From Solirubrobacterales bacterium (GTDB taxonomy: Bacteria; Actinomycetota; Thermoleophilia; Solirubrobacterales; 70-9): a DNA stretch of 33,744 nt. Below are positions 1 through 7,264 of this stretch, piece after piece; positions within the stretch are counted from its first letter, which is position 1; every line of letters begins with the position of its first letter. Where the stretch lies: assembly GCA_030152805.1 (NCBI GenBank), contig JASLIG010000120.1:1-33744 (forward strand), written 5' to 3'. Made by a program: the position numbers and the translations under genes. Below the pieces are notes generated by a model. The model searched no databases, was not told the origin of the DNA, and saw only the letters and a list, made by a program, of their open reading frames with translations.

Positions 1-1
1 G

Positions 2-3000
2 ATCAAGCCGATCGCCGGCTTCGAGGCCTACTTCGTCGACGACGTGGCGGCGATCAAGGAGAAGCCGAAGTACGAGCGCAACCACCTCACCCTGCTGGCC
101 GAGAACGACACCGGTCTCGCCAACCTGGTCAAGCTCACCTCGGCCGGCTTCCTCGAGGGCTTCTCTCGCGGCAAGGCCAACGTCGACATGGAGATGCTGG
201 CCGCCCACGCCGAGGGCGTGATCGCCCTCACCGGCTGCTTGCAGTCGCGTTTCTGCCGCCGCCTGATCGAAGAGCGGGACGCCGACGCCCGCGCCCACCT
301 CGACGACCTAATCCAGGCCTTCGGTCCCGAGCAGGTCTATTTCGAGGTGCAGAAGAACGGCATCGCCGAGCAGGATAAGGCCAACGAGGGGATCGTCCGC
401 TTCGCCCGCGAGCTGGGCCGGCCGCTGGTCGGCACCGCCGACGTCCACTACCTGCGCCGCGAGGACTTCGACAACCACTCGGCGCTGCTCTGCGTGCAGA
501 CCAAGTCGACCTTGGAGGCGCCGAAGCTGAGCTTCGACACCAACGAGTTCTACCTCAAGGACTCCGAGGAAATGACGACCTCCTTCGCCGAGTGGCCGGA
601 GGCGGTGCCGACGACGCTGGAGATCGCCGAGCGCTGCGATGTCGAGATCGAGCTGGGCAAGCTGCTGCTGCCGCGCTACCCCGCCCCCGACGGCGAGGAG
701 CCGGAGGCGATGCTGCGCCGCATCGCCGACGAGGGCATGCGTGCCCGCTACGGCGATCCGATCCCGGCAGAGGCGCGGGAGCGGCTCGAGTTCGAGCTCG
801 GCGTGATCGAGGAGATGGGCTTCTCCTCCTACTTCCTGATCGTCTGGGATTTCGTCCGCTATGCGAAGGAGAACGGCATCGCGGTTGGCCCGGGCCGCGG
901 CTCCGCAGCCGGTTCGATCGTCGCCTACGCGTTGACGATCACCGACATCGACCCAATCTCCAACGACCTGCTCTTCGAGCGCTTCCTCAACCCCGGCCGC
1001 AAGTCGATGCCGGACATCGACATCGACTTCTCGGTGCGCGGTCGCGAGCGCGTGATCCGCTACGTCGCCGAGAAGTACGGCCGCGAGTCGGTCGCCCAAA
1101 TCATCACCTTCGGCAAGATGGCGCCGCGCGCCGCCACCCGCGACGCCGCTCGCGTGCTCGGCTTCGACTACGGCACCGGTGACCGCCTCGCCAAGCAGAT
1201 CCCCGAGCCGATCCTCGGTCGCAATCCCTCCTTTGAGGAATGCCTGCGGCCGGGGCAGGAGCTGCGCAAGACCTACGACGCCGAGCCCGACGCGAAGCGG
1301 ATCCTCGACGTCGCCCAGGGCCTCGAGGGGATCATCCGCAACAACTCGATCCACGCCGCCGCGGTCGTCATCGCCGACCGGCCGCTGCAGGAGATCGTCC
1401 CCCTGCAGCTCGCCGAGGATCGCAGCGCTCCCGCCGCCAACGGCAACGGATCGGGCAAGGCCGAGCGCCAGTACAAGATCGTCACCCAGTACTCGATGGG
1501 CCCGATCGAGGAGATCGGCCTGCTGAAGATGGACTTCCTCGGCCTGCGCAACCTCGACGTGATCGAGGACGCGGCCGAGATCATCCGCCGCTCGCGCGGG
1601 GTGGAGATCGAGATGAGCGCGATCCCGATGGACGACGCCAAGACCTTCGAGATGCTCAGTCGGGGCGACGGCACCGGCGTCTTCCAGCTCGAGTCCGAGG
1701 GCATGCGGGAGGCGATGAAGAAGGTGCGGCCGAGCGAGTTCGACGACATCGTCGCCCTCGTCGCCCTCTACCGACCCGGCGCGATGAGCTACATCCCCGC
1801 CTACGCGAAGGGCAAGCGCAACCCGAGCTCGGTGACCTATCCCGACGAGCGCCTGCGCCCGATCACCGAGCCGACCTACGGCTGCGTCCTCTACCAAGAG
1901 CAGTTGATGGAGATCGCCAAGCGGATGGCGGGCTTCAGCCCCGCCGAGGCCGACGACCTGCGCAAGGCGATCGGCAAGAAGAAGCGCGAGCTGATGGCGA
2001 CGATGAAGGCCAAGTTCCTCGAGGGGATGAAGGCCTCGAACACCGCCGGAAAGGTGGCCAATGACCTCTGGTCGCTGATGGAGGCCGCCGCCGACTACTC
2101 CTTCAACAAGTCCCACGCCGCCTGCTACGGGCTGATCTCCTACCGCACCGCCTACCTCAAGGCCAACTACCCGGCCGAGTACATGGCGGCGGTGATCTCC
2201 TCGGTGATGAACACCAAGGACAAGGTGCCCTTCTTCGTCAACCGCTGCGAGGAGATGGGGATCGACGTGCTGCCGCCCGACGTCAACTCCTCCGACCATG
2301 ACTTCGTCGTTTCCGAGAAAGCGATCCGCTTCGGCCTCGACGCGGTCAAGAACGTCGGCCACGCGGCGGTCGAGGCGATCCTGCGCGCGCGCGAGGACAC
2401 CCCGATCGCGTCGATCTGGGACTTCTGCGAGCGGGTCGACTCCCGCGCCGTCAACAAACGCGCGATCGAATGCCTGATCAAGTGCGGCGCCCTCGACTCG
2501 ACCGGCGCCACCCGCAAGGGCATGCTGGAGGCCCTGCCCGCGGCGCAGTCGGCCGGGCAGAAGGCGCAGGAGGACGCTCAGATGGGGCAGGGCTCGATCT
2601 TCGACTTCGGCGAGGAGTCCGGCGCCGGCGCGCACGCCACCCAGGCCCACCACCGCCCGCCGATCTCCGCCGCCGAGTTCGAGCGCGCCGAGCTGCTGGC
2701 GATGGAGAAGGAGACGCTCGGCACCTACCTCTCCTCTCACCCGCTGACCGAAGTGCGCGGGGCGCTGCGCGCTCGCGTCGACTGCAGCCTCGCCGATCTC
2801 GCCTCCAAGCAGGACGGATCGTGGGTGACCGTCGGCGGCATCGTCACCGAGTGCAAGAAGATCCGCACCAAGAGCGGCAACCAGATGATGTTCGCCACGC
2901 TCGACGATGTCGAGGGCCAGGTCGAGATGCTCGTCTTCAAGGCCGACCAGGCGGAGAGCGCCGCGGTGATCGAGCCCGACGCGATCGTGATCGTGCGCGG

Positions 3001-3349
3001 CCGCCTCGACCACAAGGAGCGGGGTGAGACCAAGCTGGTCGTGCAGGAGGCCGAGCGCTTCGAACCCGACGCCGCGGAGATCGCCGCCGCCCCGACGTCC
3101 GCGGCCGCGCCGAAGGGTCCGTTCGAGGTCGAGCTCGACGCCGTCATGCTCAGCGACGCCCTGGTCGAAGATCTCAAGTCGGTGTTGGAACACCACAAGG
3201 GCGAGGCCGAGGTGCACCTGGCGATCCGCACGGCCGGCGGCGACCCCAAGCGCCTGCAGCTCGGCGAGGCCTACCGCGTGCGCCCCTCCGGCAGCCTGCG
3301 CAGCGAGCTCGACGAGGTGCTCGGCTCAGCGGCAGCACTGGCCGCGTAG
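2..3349 (+). CDS. dnaE: DNA polymerase III subunit alpha (5' truncated)
   Basis: Replicative DNA polymerase catalytic subunit. The reading frame is open from base 2, and the first residues match the PHP-domain region of DnaE, so the true start lies upstream; 1115 codons are present. Visible in order: the PHP part, with ADVHYL near nt 440-460; the GPGRGSAAGS motif (about nt 887-917); the palm motif PDIDIDF (about nt 1010-1031), which carries two of the three catalytic aspartates; the third aspartate in LLKMDFLGLR (about nt 1520-1550); a helix-hairpin-helix region; and a C-terminal OB fold (about nt 2815-2970). The length and lack of a proofreading exonuclease insert fit DnaE1 rather than PolC. 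A 49-bp gap with its own promoter-like site separates it from the next gene. Confidence 0.97.
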   Translation: MKPIAGFEAYFVDDVAAIKEKPKYERNHLTLLAENDTGLANLVKLTSAGFLEGFSRGKANVDMEMLAAHAEGVIALTGCLQSRFCRRLIEERDADARAHLDDLIQAFGPEQVYFEVQKNGIAEQDKANEGIVRFARELGRPLVGTADVHYLRREDFDNHSALLCVQTKSTLEAPKLSFDTNEFYLKDSEEMTTSFAEWPEAVPTTLEIAERCDVEIELGKLLLPRYPAPDGEEPEAMLRRIADEGMRARYGDPIPAEARERLEFELGVIEEMGFSSYFLIVWDFVRYAKENGIAVGPGRGSAAGSIVAYALTITDIDPISNDLLFERFLNPGRKSMPDIDIDFSVRGRERVIRYVAEKYGRESVAQIITFGKMAPRAATRDAARVLGFDYGTGDRLAKQIPEPILGRNPSFEECLRPGQELRKTYDAEPDAKRILDVAQGLEGIIRNNSIHAAAVVIADRPLQEIVPLQLAEDRSAPAANGNGSGKAERQYKIVTQYSMGPIEEIGLLKMDFLGLRNLDVIEDAAEIIRRSRGVEIEMSAIPMDDAKTFEMLSRGDGTGVFQLESEGMREAMKKVRPSEFDDIVALVALYRPGAMSYIPAYAKGKRNPSSVTYPDERLRPITEPTYGCVLYQEQLMEIAKRMAGFSPAEADDLRKAIGKKKRELMATMKAKFLEGMKASNTAGKVANDLWSLMEAAADYSFNKSHAACYGLISYRTAYLKANYPAEYMAAVISSVMNTKDKVPFFVNRCEEMGIDVLPPDVNSSDHDFVVSEKAIRFGLDAVKNVGHAAVEAILRAREDTPIASIWDFCERVDSRAVNKRAIECLIKCGALDSTGATRKGMLEALPAAQSAGQKAQEDAQMGQGSIFDFGEESGAGAHATQAHHRPPISAAEFERAELLAMEKETLGTYLSSHPLTEVRGALRARVDCSLADLASKQDGSWVTVGGIVTECKKIRTKSGNQMMFATLDDVEGQVEMLVFKADQAESAAVIEPDAIVIVRGRLDHKERGETKLVVQEAERFEPDAAEIAAAPTSAAAPKGPFEVELDAVMLSDALVEDLKSVLEHHKGEAEVHLAIRTAGGDPKRLQLGEAYRVRPSGSLRSELDEVLGSAAALAA

Positions 3350-3385
3350 CCAGTTCAGGCCTTGGTTTACGCGGTCAGGGGTCCG

Positions 3386-3391
3386 TAGACT
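3386..3391 (+). promoter_or_regulatory. Putative -10 box (TAGACT) for the cysteine-rich gene
   Basis: TAGACT lies 6 nt before the ATG at 3398. A TTGGTT hexamer sits 18 nt upstream (3362-3367). This spacing would put the transcription start at the ATG itself, giving a leaderless mRNA; no Shine-Dalgarno sequence is visible. The assignment is pattern-based. Confidence 0.45.
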
Positions 3392-3397
3392 TCGTTC

Positions 3398-3772
3398 ATG
3401 CCAGCGACTCGTGAGAAGACGGGGGAGTGCCGTCAGTGCCGCTCCTTCTGCGACAAGATGGTCGAGCCGCGCGGCTGCGTGGAAATGCGCTGCCGCTACC
3501 TCTACAGCTTCGTCGACATGCTGACCGGCAACCAGTACGTCGGCTGCATGCAGGACGTCTTCGCCGCCAAGGTCGACCTCGATGCGGTGCTGCAGCCGGG
3601 CGGCTTCGGCGGCGTGAAGATGACTGGCGAGGCGCTGCCGCATTGCCAGTTCTCGGTCGAGCGCGCCTACGAGGGCGCCGGCGAGTCCTACGACTGCGTC
3701 AACCGTCGTTTCTTCGACTGCGCCGACGGCGGCCCCGAGGGGATTAAGGCCTTCGACCTGCGCGACGTCTGA
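3398..3772 (+). CDS. Cysteine-rich conserved-type protein of unknown function
   Basis: A 124-residue soluble protein that I cannot assign to a named family. It has nine cysteines (11, 14, 18, 27, 32, 50, 83, 100, 108). The first five form C-x2-C-x3-C-x8-C-x4-C, which looks like a structural metal site (zinc or iron-sulfur). There is no signal peptide or membrane segment. The start at 3398 is supported by a -10-like TAGACT 6 nt upstream. Codon use matches the neighbours, so it is a native gene. It stands between dnaE and an acyl-CoA dehydrogenase with its own probable promoter, so the context does not reveal a role. The cysteine pattern is seen directly; metal binding is inference. Confidence 0.8.
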   Translation: MPATREKTGECRQCRSFCDKMVEPRGCVEMRCRYLYSFVDMLTGNQYVGCMQDVFAAKVDLDAVLQPGGFGGVKMTGEALPHCQFSVERAYEGAGESYDCVNRRFFDCADGGPEGIKAFDLRDV

Positions 3773-3800
3773 GCGCCCCAGGACCTGACACAGTTCCGTG

Positions 3801-3806
3801 TACGAT
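3801..3806 (+). promoter_or_regulatory. Putative -10 box (TACGAT) for the acyl-CoA dehydrogenase
   Basis: TACGAT lies 8 nt upstream of the ATG at 3815 and no Shine-Dalgarno sequence is present. No convincing -35 hexamer is found at 16-18 nt. This is another candidate leaderless start. Confidence 0.35.
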
Positions 3807-3814
3807 CCCGCGCC

Positions 3815-5107
3815 ATGAGCGATACAGCGGCAGTTGCAGAGGCAGAGGATCTAGTGGCTGAGGCGACCGGCGGCGCCGAGGGCGCGGCCGAGGAGCCGAG
3901 GTTCACCCTCGAGCTGAACCAGGACCAGAAGGACATCCGCGAGTGGGTGCACGGCTTTGCCGAGGGCGTCGTCCGTCCCGCTGCAGAGGAGTGGGACGAG
4001 CGCGAGGAAACCCCCTGGCCGGTGATCCAGGAGGCGGCCAAGATCGGCCTCTACAGCTTCGAAGCGCTCGGTCAGTTCTGGGCCGATGAGACTGGCCTGA
4101 CGCTGCCGATCGCCAACGAGGAGCTCTTCTGGGGCGACGCCGGCATCGGCATGGCGATCATGGGCACCTCGCTTGCCGTCGCGGCGATCTTCGGACAGGG
4201 CACGCCAGAGCAGATGGGGGAGTGGATCCCGCAGTGCTTCGGCAGCGCCGACGATCCCAAGGTCGCCGCCTTCTGCGCTTCGGAGCCCGACGCCGGCTCC
4301 GACGTCTCCGCGATCCGCACCACGGCCAAGTACGACGAGGCCAAGGAAGAGTGGGTGTTGAACGGCCAGAAGGCCTGGGCGACCAACGGCGGCATCGCCG
4401 ACGTCCACGTGGTGATCGCCTCGGTCGACCGCGAGCTCGGCTCGCGCGGCCACGCCGCCTTCGTGATCCCGCCGGGGACGAAGGGCTGCGAGCAGGGCGC
4501 CAAGGTGAAGAAGCACGGCCTGCGCGCCTCGCATACCGCCGACGTCCACCTCGACGACTGCCGCGTGCCGGGCGCCTGTCTGCTCGGCGGCAAGGAGAAG
4601 CTCGACGAACGCCTAGCGCGGGTGCGCGAAGGCAAGAAGTCGAAGTCACAGGCGGCGATGCAGACCTTCGAGGCGAGCCGGCCCACCGTTGGCGCCCAGG
4701 CGCTCGGCATCGCCCGCGCGGCGTATGAGTACGCGCTCTCCTACGCCAAAGAGCGCCAGCAGTTCGGCCGGGCGATCGTCGAGAACCAGTCGATCGCCTT
4801 CACCCTGGCCGACATGAAGCTGGAGATCGACGCCGCCCGGCTGCTCGTCTGGCGCGCCGCCTGGATGGGCCGCACGGGACAGAAATTCGAAAACGCCGAG
4901 GGCTCGATGTCGAAGCTGAAGGCCGGCGAGGTCGCCGTCTGGGCAACCGAGCGGGCAATCCAGATCCTCGGCGGCAACGGCTACACCCGCGAGTTCCCGG
5001 TCGAGCGGATGCACCGCGACGCGAAGATCTACACGATTTTCGAGGGGACCTCGGAGATCCAGCGCCTGGTCATCAGTCGCGCGATTTCGGGCGTTCACGT
5101 CAAGTAG
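3815..5107 (+). CDS. Acyl-CoA dehydrogenase
   Basis: FAD enzyme of 430 residues that oxidises an acyl-CoA to the 2-enoyl-CoA and passes electrons to electron-transfer flavoprotein. After an acidic Ala/Glu-rich leader (residues 1-30) the usual three parts follow: an alpha-helical N domain, a beta domain with CASEPDAGSD and WATNGG motifs (about 150-195), and a C-terminal helical domain with YAKERQQFGR and QILGGNGYTREFPVER. Glu410 in IFEGTSEIQ is at the position of the catalytic base of medium-chain enzymes. A Lys/Ser-rich loop near residues 262-285 lengthens the middle. Substrate chain length cannot be read from sequence. It is transcribed towards nfo, with the paired hairpin elements between them. 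Confidence 0.95.
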   Translation: MSDTAAVAEAEDLVAEATGGAEGAAEEPRFTLELNQDQKDIREWVHGFAEGVVRPAAEEWDEREETPWPVIQEAAKIGLYSFEALGQFWADETGLTLPIANEELFWGDAGIGMAIMGTSLAVAAIFGQGTPEQMGEWIPQCFGSADDPKVAAFCASEPDAGSDVSAIRTTAKYDEAKEEWVLNGQKAWATNGGIADVHVVIASVDRELGSRGHAAFVIPPGTKGCEQGAKVKKHGLRASHTADVHLDDCRVPGACLLGGKEKLDERLARVREGKKSKSQAAMQTFEASRPTVGAQALGIARAAYEYALSYAKERQQFGRAIVENQSIAFTLADMKLEIDAARLLVWRAAWMGRTGQKFENAEGSMSKLKAGEVAVWATERAIQILGGNGYTREFPVERMHRDAKIYTIFEGTSEIQRLVISRAISGVHVK

Positions 5108-5131
5108 CCCTGCTTCAAAGCGCCGGGGCAG

Positions 5132-5278
5132 GGGAGCGCGGTGGGTCTCTGGGCGAATTGATGTCGCACGCGCGCTCCGCGCGCTTAGCGACAATTTGAG
5201 AGCGCGGCTGCGCCGCGCCTAGAGTCACGAGTGCAGCGGCCGCTTCGCGACATTCGCCCAGAGACCCACCGCGCTCCC
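5132..5278. repeat. Long-hairpin element A (27-bp perfect arms, 93-nt structured core)
   Basis: Arms 5132-5158 and 5252-5278 are perfect reverse complements (27 of 27). The 93-nt core carries its own hairpins: a GC-rich stem bracketed by GTCGC and GCGAC (about 5163-5192), a perfect 7-bp stem GCGCGGC-TGC-GCCGCGC, and the self-complementary AGCGGCCGCT. The core is closely related to that of element B, but the arm sequences are not, apart from GAAT/ATTC at the inner ends. It begins 24 nt after the acyl-CoA dehydrogenase stop and could also stop transcription in either direction. No T-run follows. Confidence 0.9.
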
Positions 5279-5391
5279 TTTCGACGGTGCTTATGACACG
5301 AGCTTGGGTCGTGAGGGCTCCGGAAAGCTCAGGAGTTAAGGTGCGCCGTCTCGTCTCGGTTGAGCTTGGGTGAGTCGGGACGGATTGAGAA
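5279..5391. other. 113-bp spacer between hairpin elements A and B
   Basis: No gene is supported here. It contains a small hairpin CACGA-(7 nt)-TCGTG at 5297-5313 and two copies of GAGCTTGGGT (5300-5309 and 5362-5371). Nothing else is recognisable. Together with A and B it makes a gene-free stretch of 430 bp between convergent genes. Confidence 0.6.
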
Positions 5392-5538
5392 GGACGGGGG
5401 TTGGTCCCTCGCGGGAATTGATATCGCACGCGCCTGCGGCGCTTAGCGACAATCTAGGAGCGCGGCTCCGCCGCGCTTAGAACCACGAGTGCGGCGGCCG
5501 CCTGCGGCGACATTCCCGCGAGGGACCAACCCCCGTCC
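5392..5538. repeat. Long-hairpin element B (27-bp perfect arms, 93-nt structured core)
   Basis: Arms 5392-5418 and 5512-5538 are perfect reverse complements, again 27 bp around a 93-nt core. Shared with A: TCGCACGCGC, GCGCTTAGCGACAAT, the GCGCGGC-loop-GCCGCGC hairpin, CACGAGTGC and GCGGCCGC. Core differences include changes within stems that keep pairing, such as CGCGCG-CTC-CGCGCG in A against CGCC-TGC-GGCG in B. The 2-nt shorter first hairpin is offset by 2 extra nt near the 3' end, so total length is unchanged. The right arm ends on the first base of the nfo stop codon. Confidence 0.9.
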
Positions 5539-6401
5539 TACCCTTTGCGTCGCTTGAGGCCAGCTTTACGCAGACGCTTTGCAGCCAGGACTTCTTTGCG
5601 GTCGGGGCCTTTCTTCGCGGGTCCCGGAGTCTCCAGCGTCGCCGGCAGGCCCTCGAAGCGGGGCTCTGAGAGGAAGGCGGCCAGGCCCTGTTTGCCCATC
5701 TCGCCTTTGCCCAGGTTGGCGTGGCGGTCGCGGCAGGAGCCCAGGGGGGCGGCTGCGTCGTTGACGTGGAGGCACTGGAGGCGGTCGAGGCCGACCTTGG
5801 CGTCGGCTTCGTCGACCACTTTGGACAGGTGGACCTCGTCGGTGACGTCGTAGCCCTGTACGAAGAGGTGACAGGAATCGAGGCAGAGGCCGAGGCGCTT
5901 GCCGCTCCCGGCCAGCTCGATCAGCTCGGCGGTCTGGTCGAAGTCGCGGCCGAGCAGACCCTTGTGGCCCGCGGTCTGCTCGAGCAGGAGGGGGCAGCGC
6001 TCGCTGTCCTTCAGTGCCGCGGCGATCGTCTTCCCGGCCCGTTTCATCGAGGGCCCCAGCGGCTCTTTCACCTGCGCCCCCGGATGCAGGACGACTCCGG
6101 CCGCGCCGATCTCGTCGCCGATCCGCAGTGCATGGGTCAGCGATGCCTGGGACTTCTTGCGCAACTCCCCGTCCTTGCTCGCGCAATTGATCAGGTAGAC
6201 GGCGTGGATCACGACCGCTTCGATCGGCGAGTTTGCCATCGCCTCCTTGAAGGCGGCGAAGTCGTCAGGCCCGTATTTCGTCGGCCGCCACATTCGCGGG
6301 CTCTGGTTGAAGATCTGGATCGCTTCGCAGGCGCGCTCGGACCCCCGCTCGATCGCCTTGTCGAGCCCTCCCGCAGTGGAGACGTGCGCGCCGATCAGCA
6401 T
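5538..6401 (-). CDS. nfo: Deoxyribonuclease IV (AP endonuclease)
   Basis: Class II apurinic/apyrimidinic endonuclease of base-excision repair, 287 residues, cutting 5' to abasic sites with a three-zinc centre in a TIM barrel. The metal-ligand motifs of the EndoIV family are visible in order: GAHVS at the N terminus, VIHAVYLINCAS (about 67-78), HPGAQ, LLEQTAGH, LCLDSCHLFVQGYD, LHVNDAAAPLGSCRDRHANLG and the terminal LETPG. A Lys/Arg-rich tail (about 265-287) follows the catalytic core. The ATG is divergent from the XRE regulator gene, with only 14 bp between the start codons and a palindrome across both. The stop codon touches hairpin element B. Confidence 0.95.
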   Translation of the reverse strand: MLIGAHVSTAGGLDKAIERGSERACEAIQIFNQSPRMWRPTKYGPDDFAAFKEAMANSPIEAVVIHAVYLINCASKDGELRKKSQASLTHALRIGDEIGAAGVVLHPGAQVKEPLGPSMKRAGKTIAAALKDSERCPLLLEQTAGHKGLLGRDFDQTAELIELAGSGKRLGLCLDSCHLFVQGYDVTDEVHLSKVVDEADAKVGLDRLQCLHVNDAAAPLGSCRDRHANLGKGEMGKQGLAAFLSEPRFEGLPATLETPGPAKKGPDRKEVLAAKRLRKAGLKRRKG

Positions 6402-6418
6402 AGGGTGCGCATCCTATG
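6399..6418. promoter_or_regulatory. 20-bp palindrome spanning both divergent start codons (candidate operator)
   Basis: CATAGG-G-TGCGCA-T-CCTATG is a near-perfect palindrome with a single mismatched pair. Its two ends are the start codons of nfo (CAT, minus) and of the XRE regulator (ATG, plus). As one gene encodes a helix-turn-helix protein, an autoregulatory operator controlling both genes is the simplest reading. Binding is inference. Confidence 0.6.
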
Positions 6419-7228
6419 AGTCAGGGGGAGGCCACACGCACGGAGGTCGGAGCCCTGCTTCGCCGCTGGCGCAACCTGCGCCAGCTCAGCCAGCTCGACC
6501 TCGCCCTCGATGCGGGCATCTCCGCAAGGCACCTGAGCTTCGTCGAGACGGGGCGGTCGCGGCCCAGCGCCGAGATGGTCCTGCGGCTTGCCGAGCAGCT
6601 CGAGGTCCCGCTCCGTGAGCGCAACCGGATGCTGCTTGCCGCTGGCCACGCGCCGACTTTTCCAGAGCTCTCGATCGACGAGCCACCGATGGCGCCGGTG
6701 AGGGAGGCGCTGGAAGTGATCCTCGAGGGCCATGAGCCCAACCCGGCCGTCGTGGTCGACCGCCACTGGAATCTGGTCGCGGCGAACCGGACGATGGCGG
6801 TACTCGCGGAGGGGGTCGACGAGTCCCTGCTGGAGCCGCCGGTCAACGTGATGCGCCTCGGTCTTCACCCCGGCGGGCTGGCGGCCTCGATCGTCAACAT
6901 CGCCCAGGTCCGCCCCTACTTCCTCGGCAGGCTCGAGCGCCAGGTGGCGATCAGCGGCGACCCCGAGCTGGCGGCGCTGCTGGAGGAGGTCCGCGGCTAT
7001 CCGGCGCCCGCCGACGAACACGATTTCCTCTCCGAAGGGTCAGCCGGGAACGTGCTCACGCCGATGATGAGAATGCGCCTTGCCGACGGCACCGAGCTGT
7101 CGTTCTTCTTCTCCATTGCAACCTTCGGCACGGCGGTGGAGGTGACCGCTTCGGAGCTATCGATCGAGCTCAGCTTCCCCGCAGATATGGCGACGGTCGA
7201 GGCGTTGCGGAAGCTACCTCGGAGGTAA
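6416..7228 (+). CDS. XRE-family transcriptional regulator with MmyB-like sensor domain
   Basis: A 270-residue DNA-binding regulator. Residues about 8-65 form an XRE helix-turn-helix, with RRWRNLRQLSQLDLALDAGI and the recognition-helix region SARHLSFVETGRSRPS. Residues about 95-265 match the MmyB-type C-terminal domain, a PAS-like fold that binds small hydrophobic ligands, with VVVDRHWNLVAANR and the late FFFSIATFGTAVEVTASELSI segment. This architecture is common in actinobacteria. It is divergent from nfo over 14 bp. The palindrome covering both start codons suggests it represses itself and perhaps nfo. The ligand is unknown. Confidence 0.92.
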   Translation: MSQGEATRTEVGALLRRWRNLRQLSQLDLALDAGISARHLSFVETGRSRPSAEMVLRLAEQLEVPLRERNRMLLAAGHAPTFPELSIDEPPMAPVREALEVILEGHEPNPAVVVDRHWNLVAANRTMAVLAEGVDESLLEPPVNVMRLGLHPGGLAASIVNIAQVRPYFLGRLERQVAISGDPELAALLEEVRGYPAPADEHDFLSEGSAGNVLTPMMRMRLADGTELSFFFSIATFGTAVEVTASELSIELSFPADMATVEALRKLPRR

Positions 7229-7264
7229 TCGACAGGCTGACCCGCGGCTGCCAACGTTTCCGCC

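Noticed and set aside
308..3217. 969-codon open frame antisense to dnaE
   Set aside because: It mirrors the codon structure of a strongly supported dnaE and has low-complexity His/Asp/Leu/Gly composition. It is a high-GC shadow frame.
5115..5429. 104-codon minus-strand frame through the hairpin region
   Set aside because: It crosses both arms and the core of element A and into element B. Its translation follows the palindromes and resembles no protein.
5132..5538. CRISPR array or simple tandem repeat
   Set aside because: There are only two units of 147 bp, each itself an inverted repeat, with no short repeat-spacer pattern and no cas genes.
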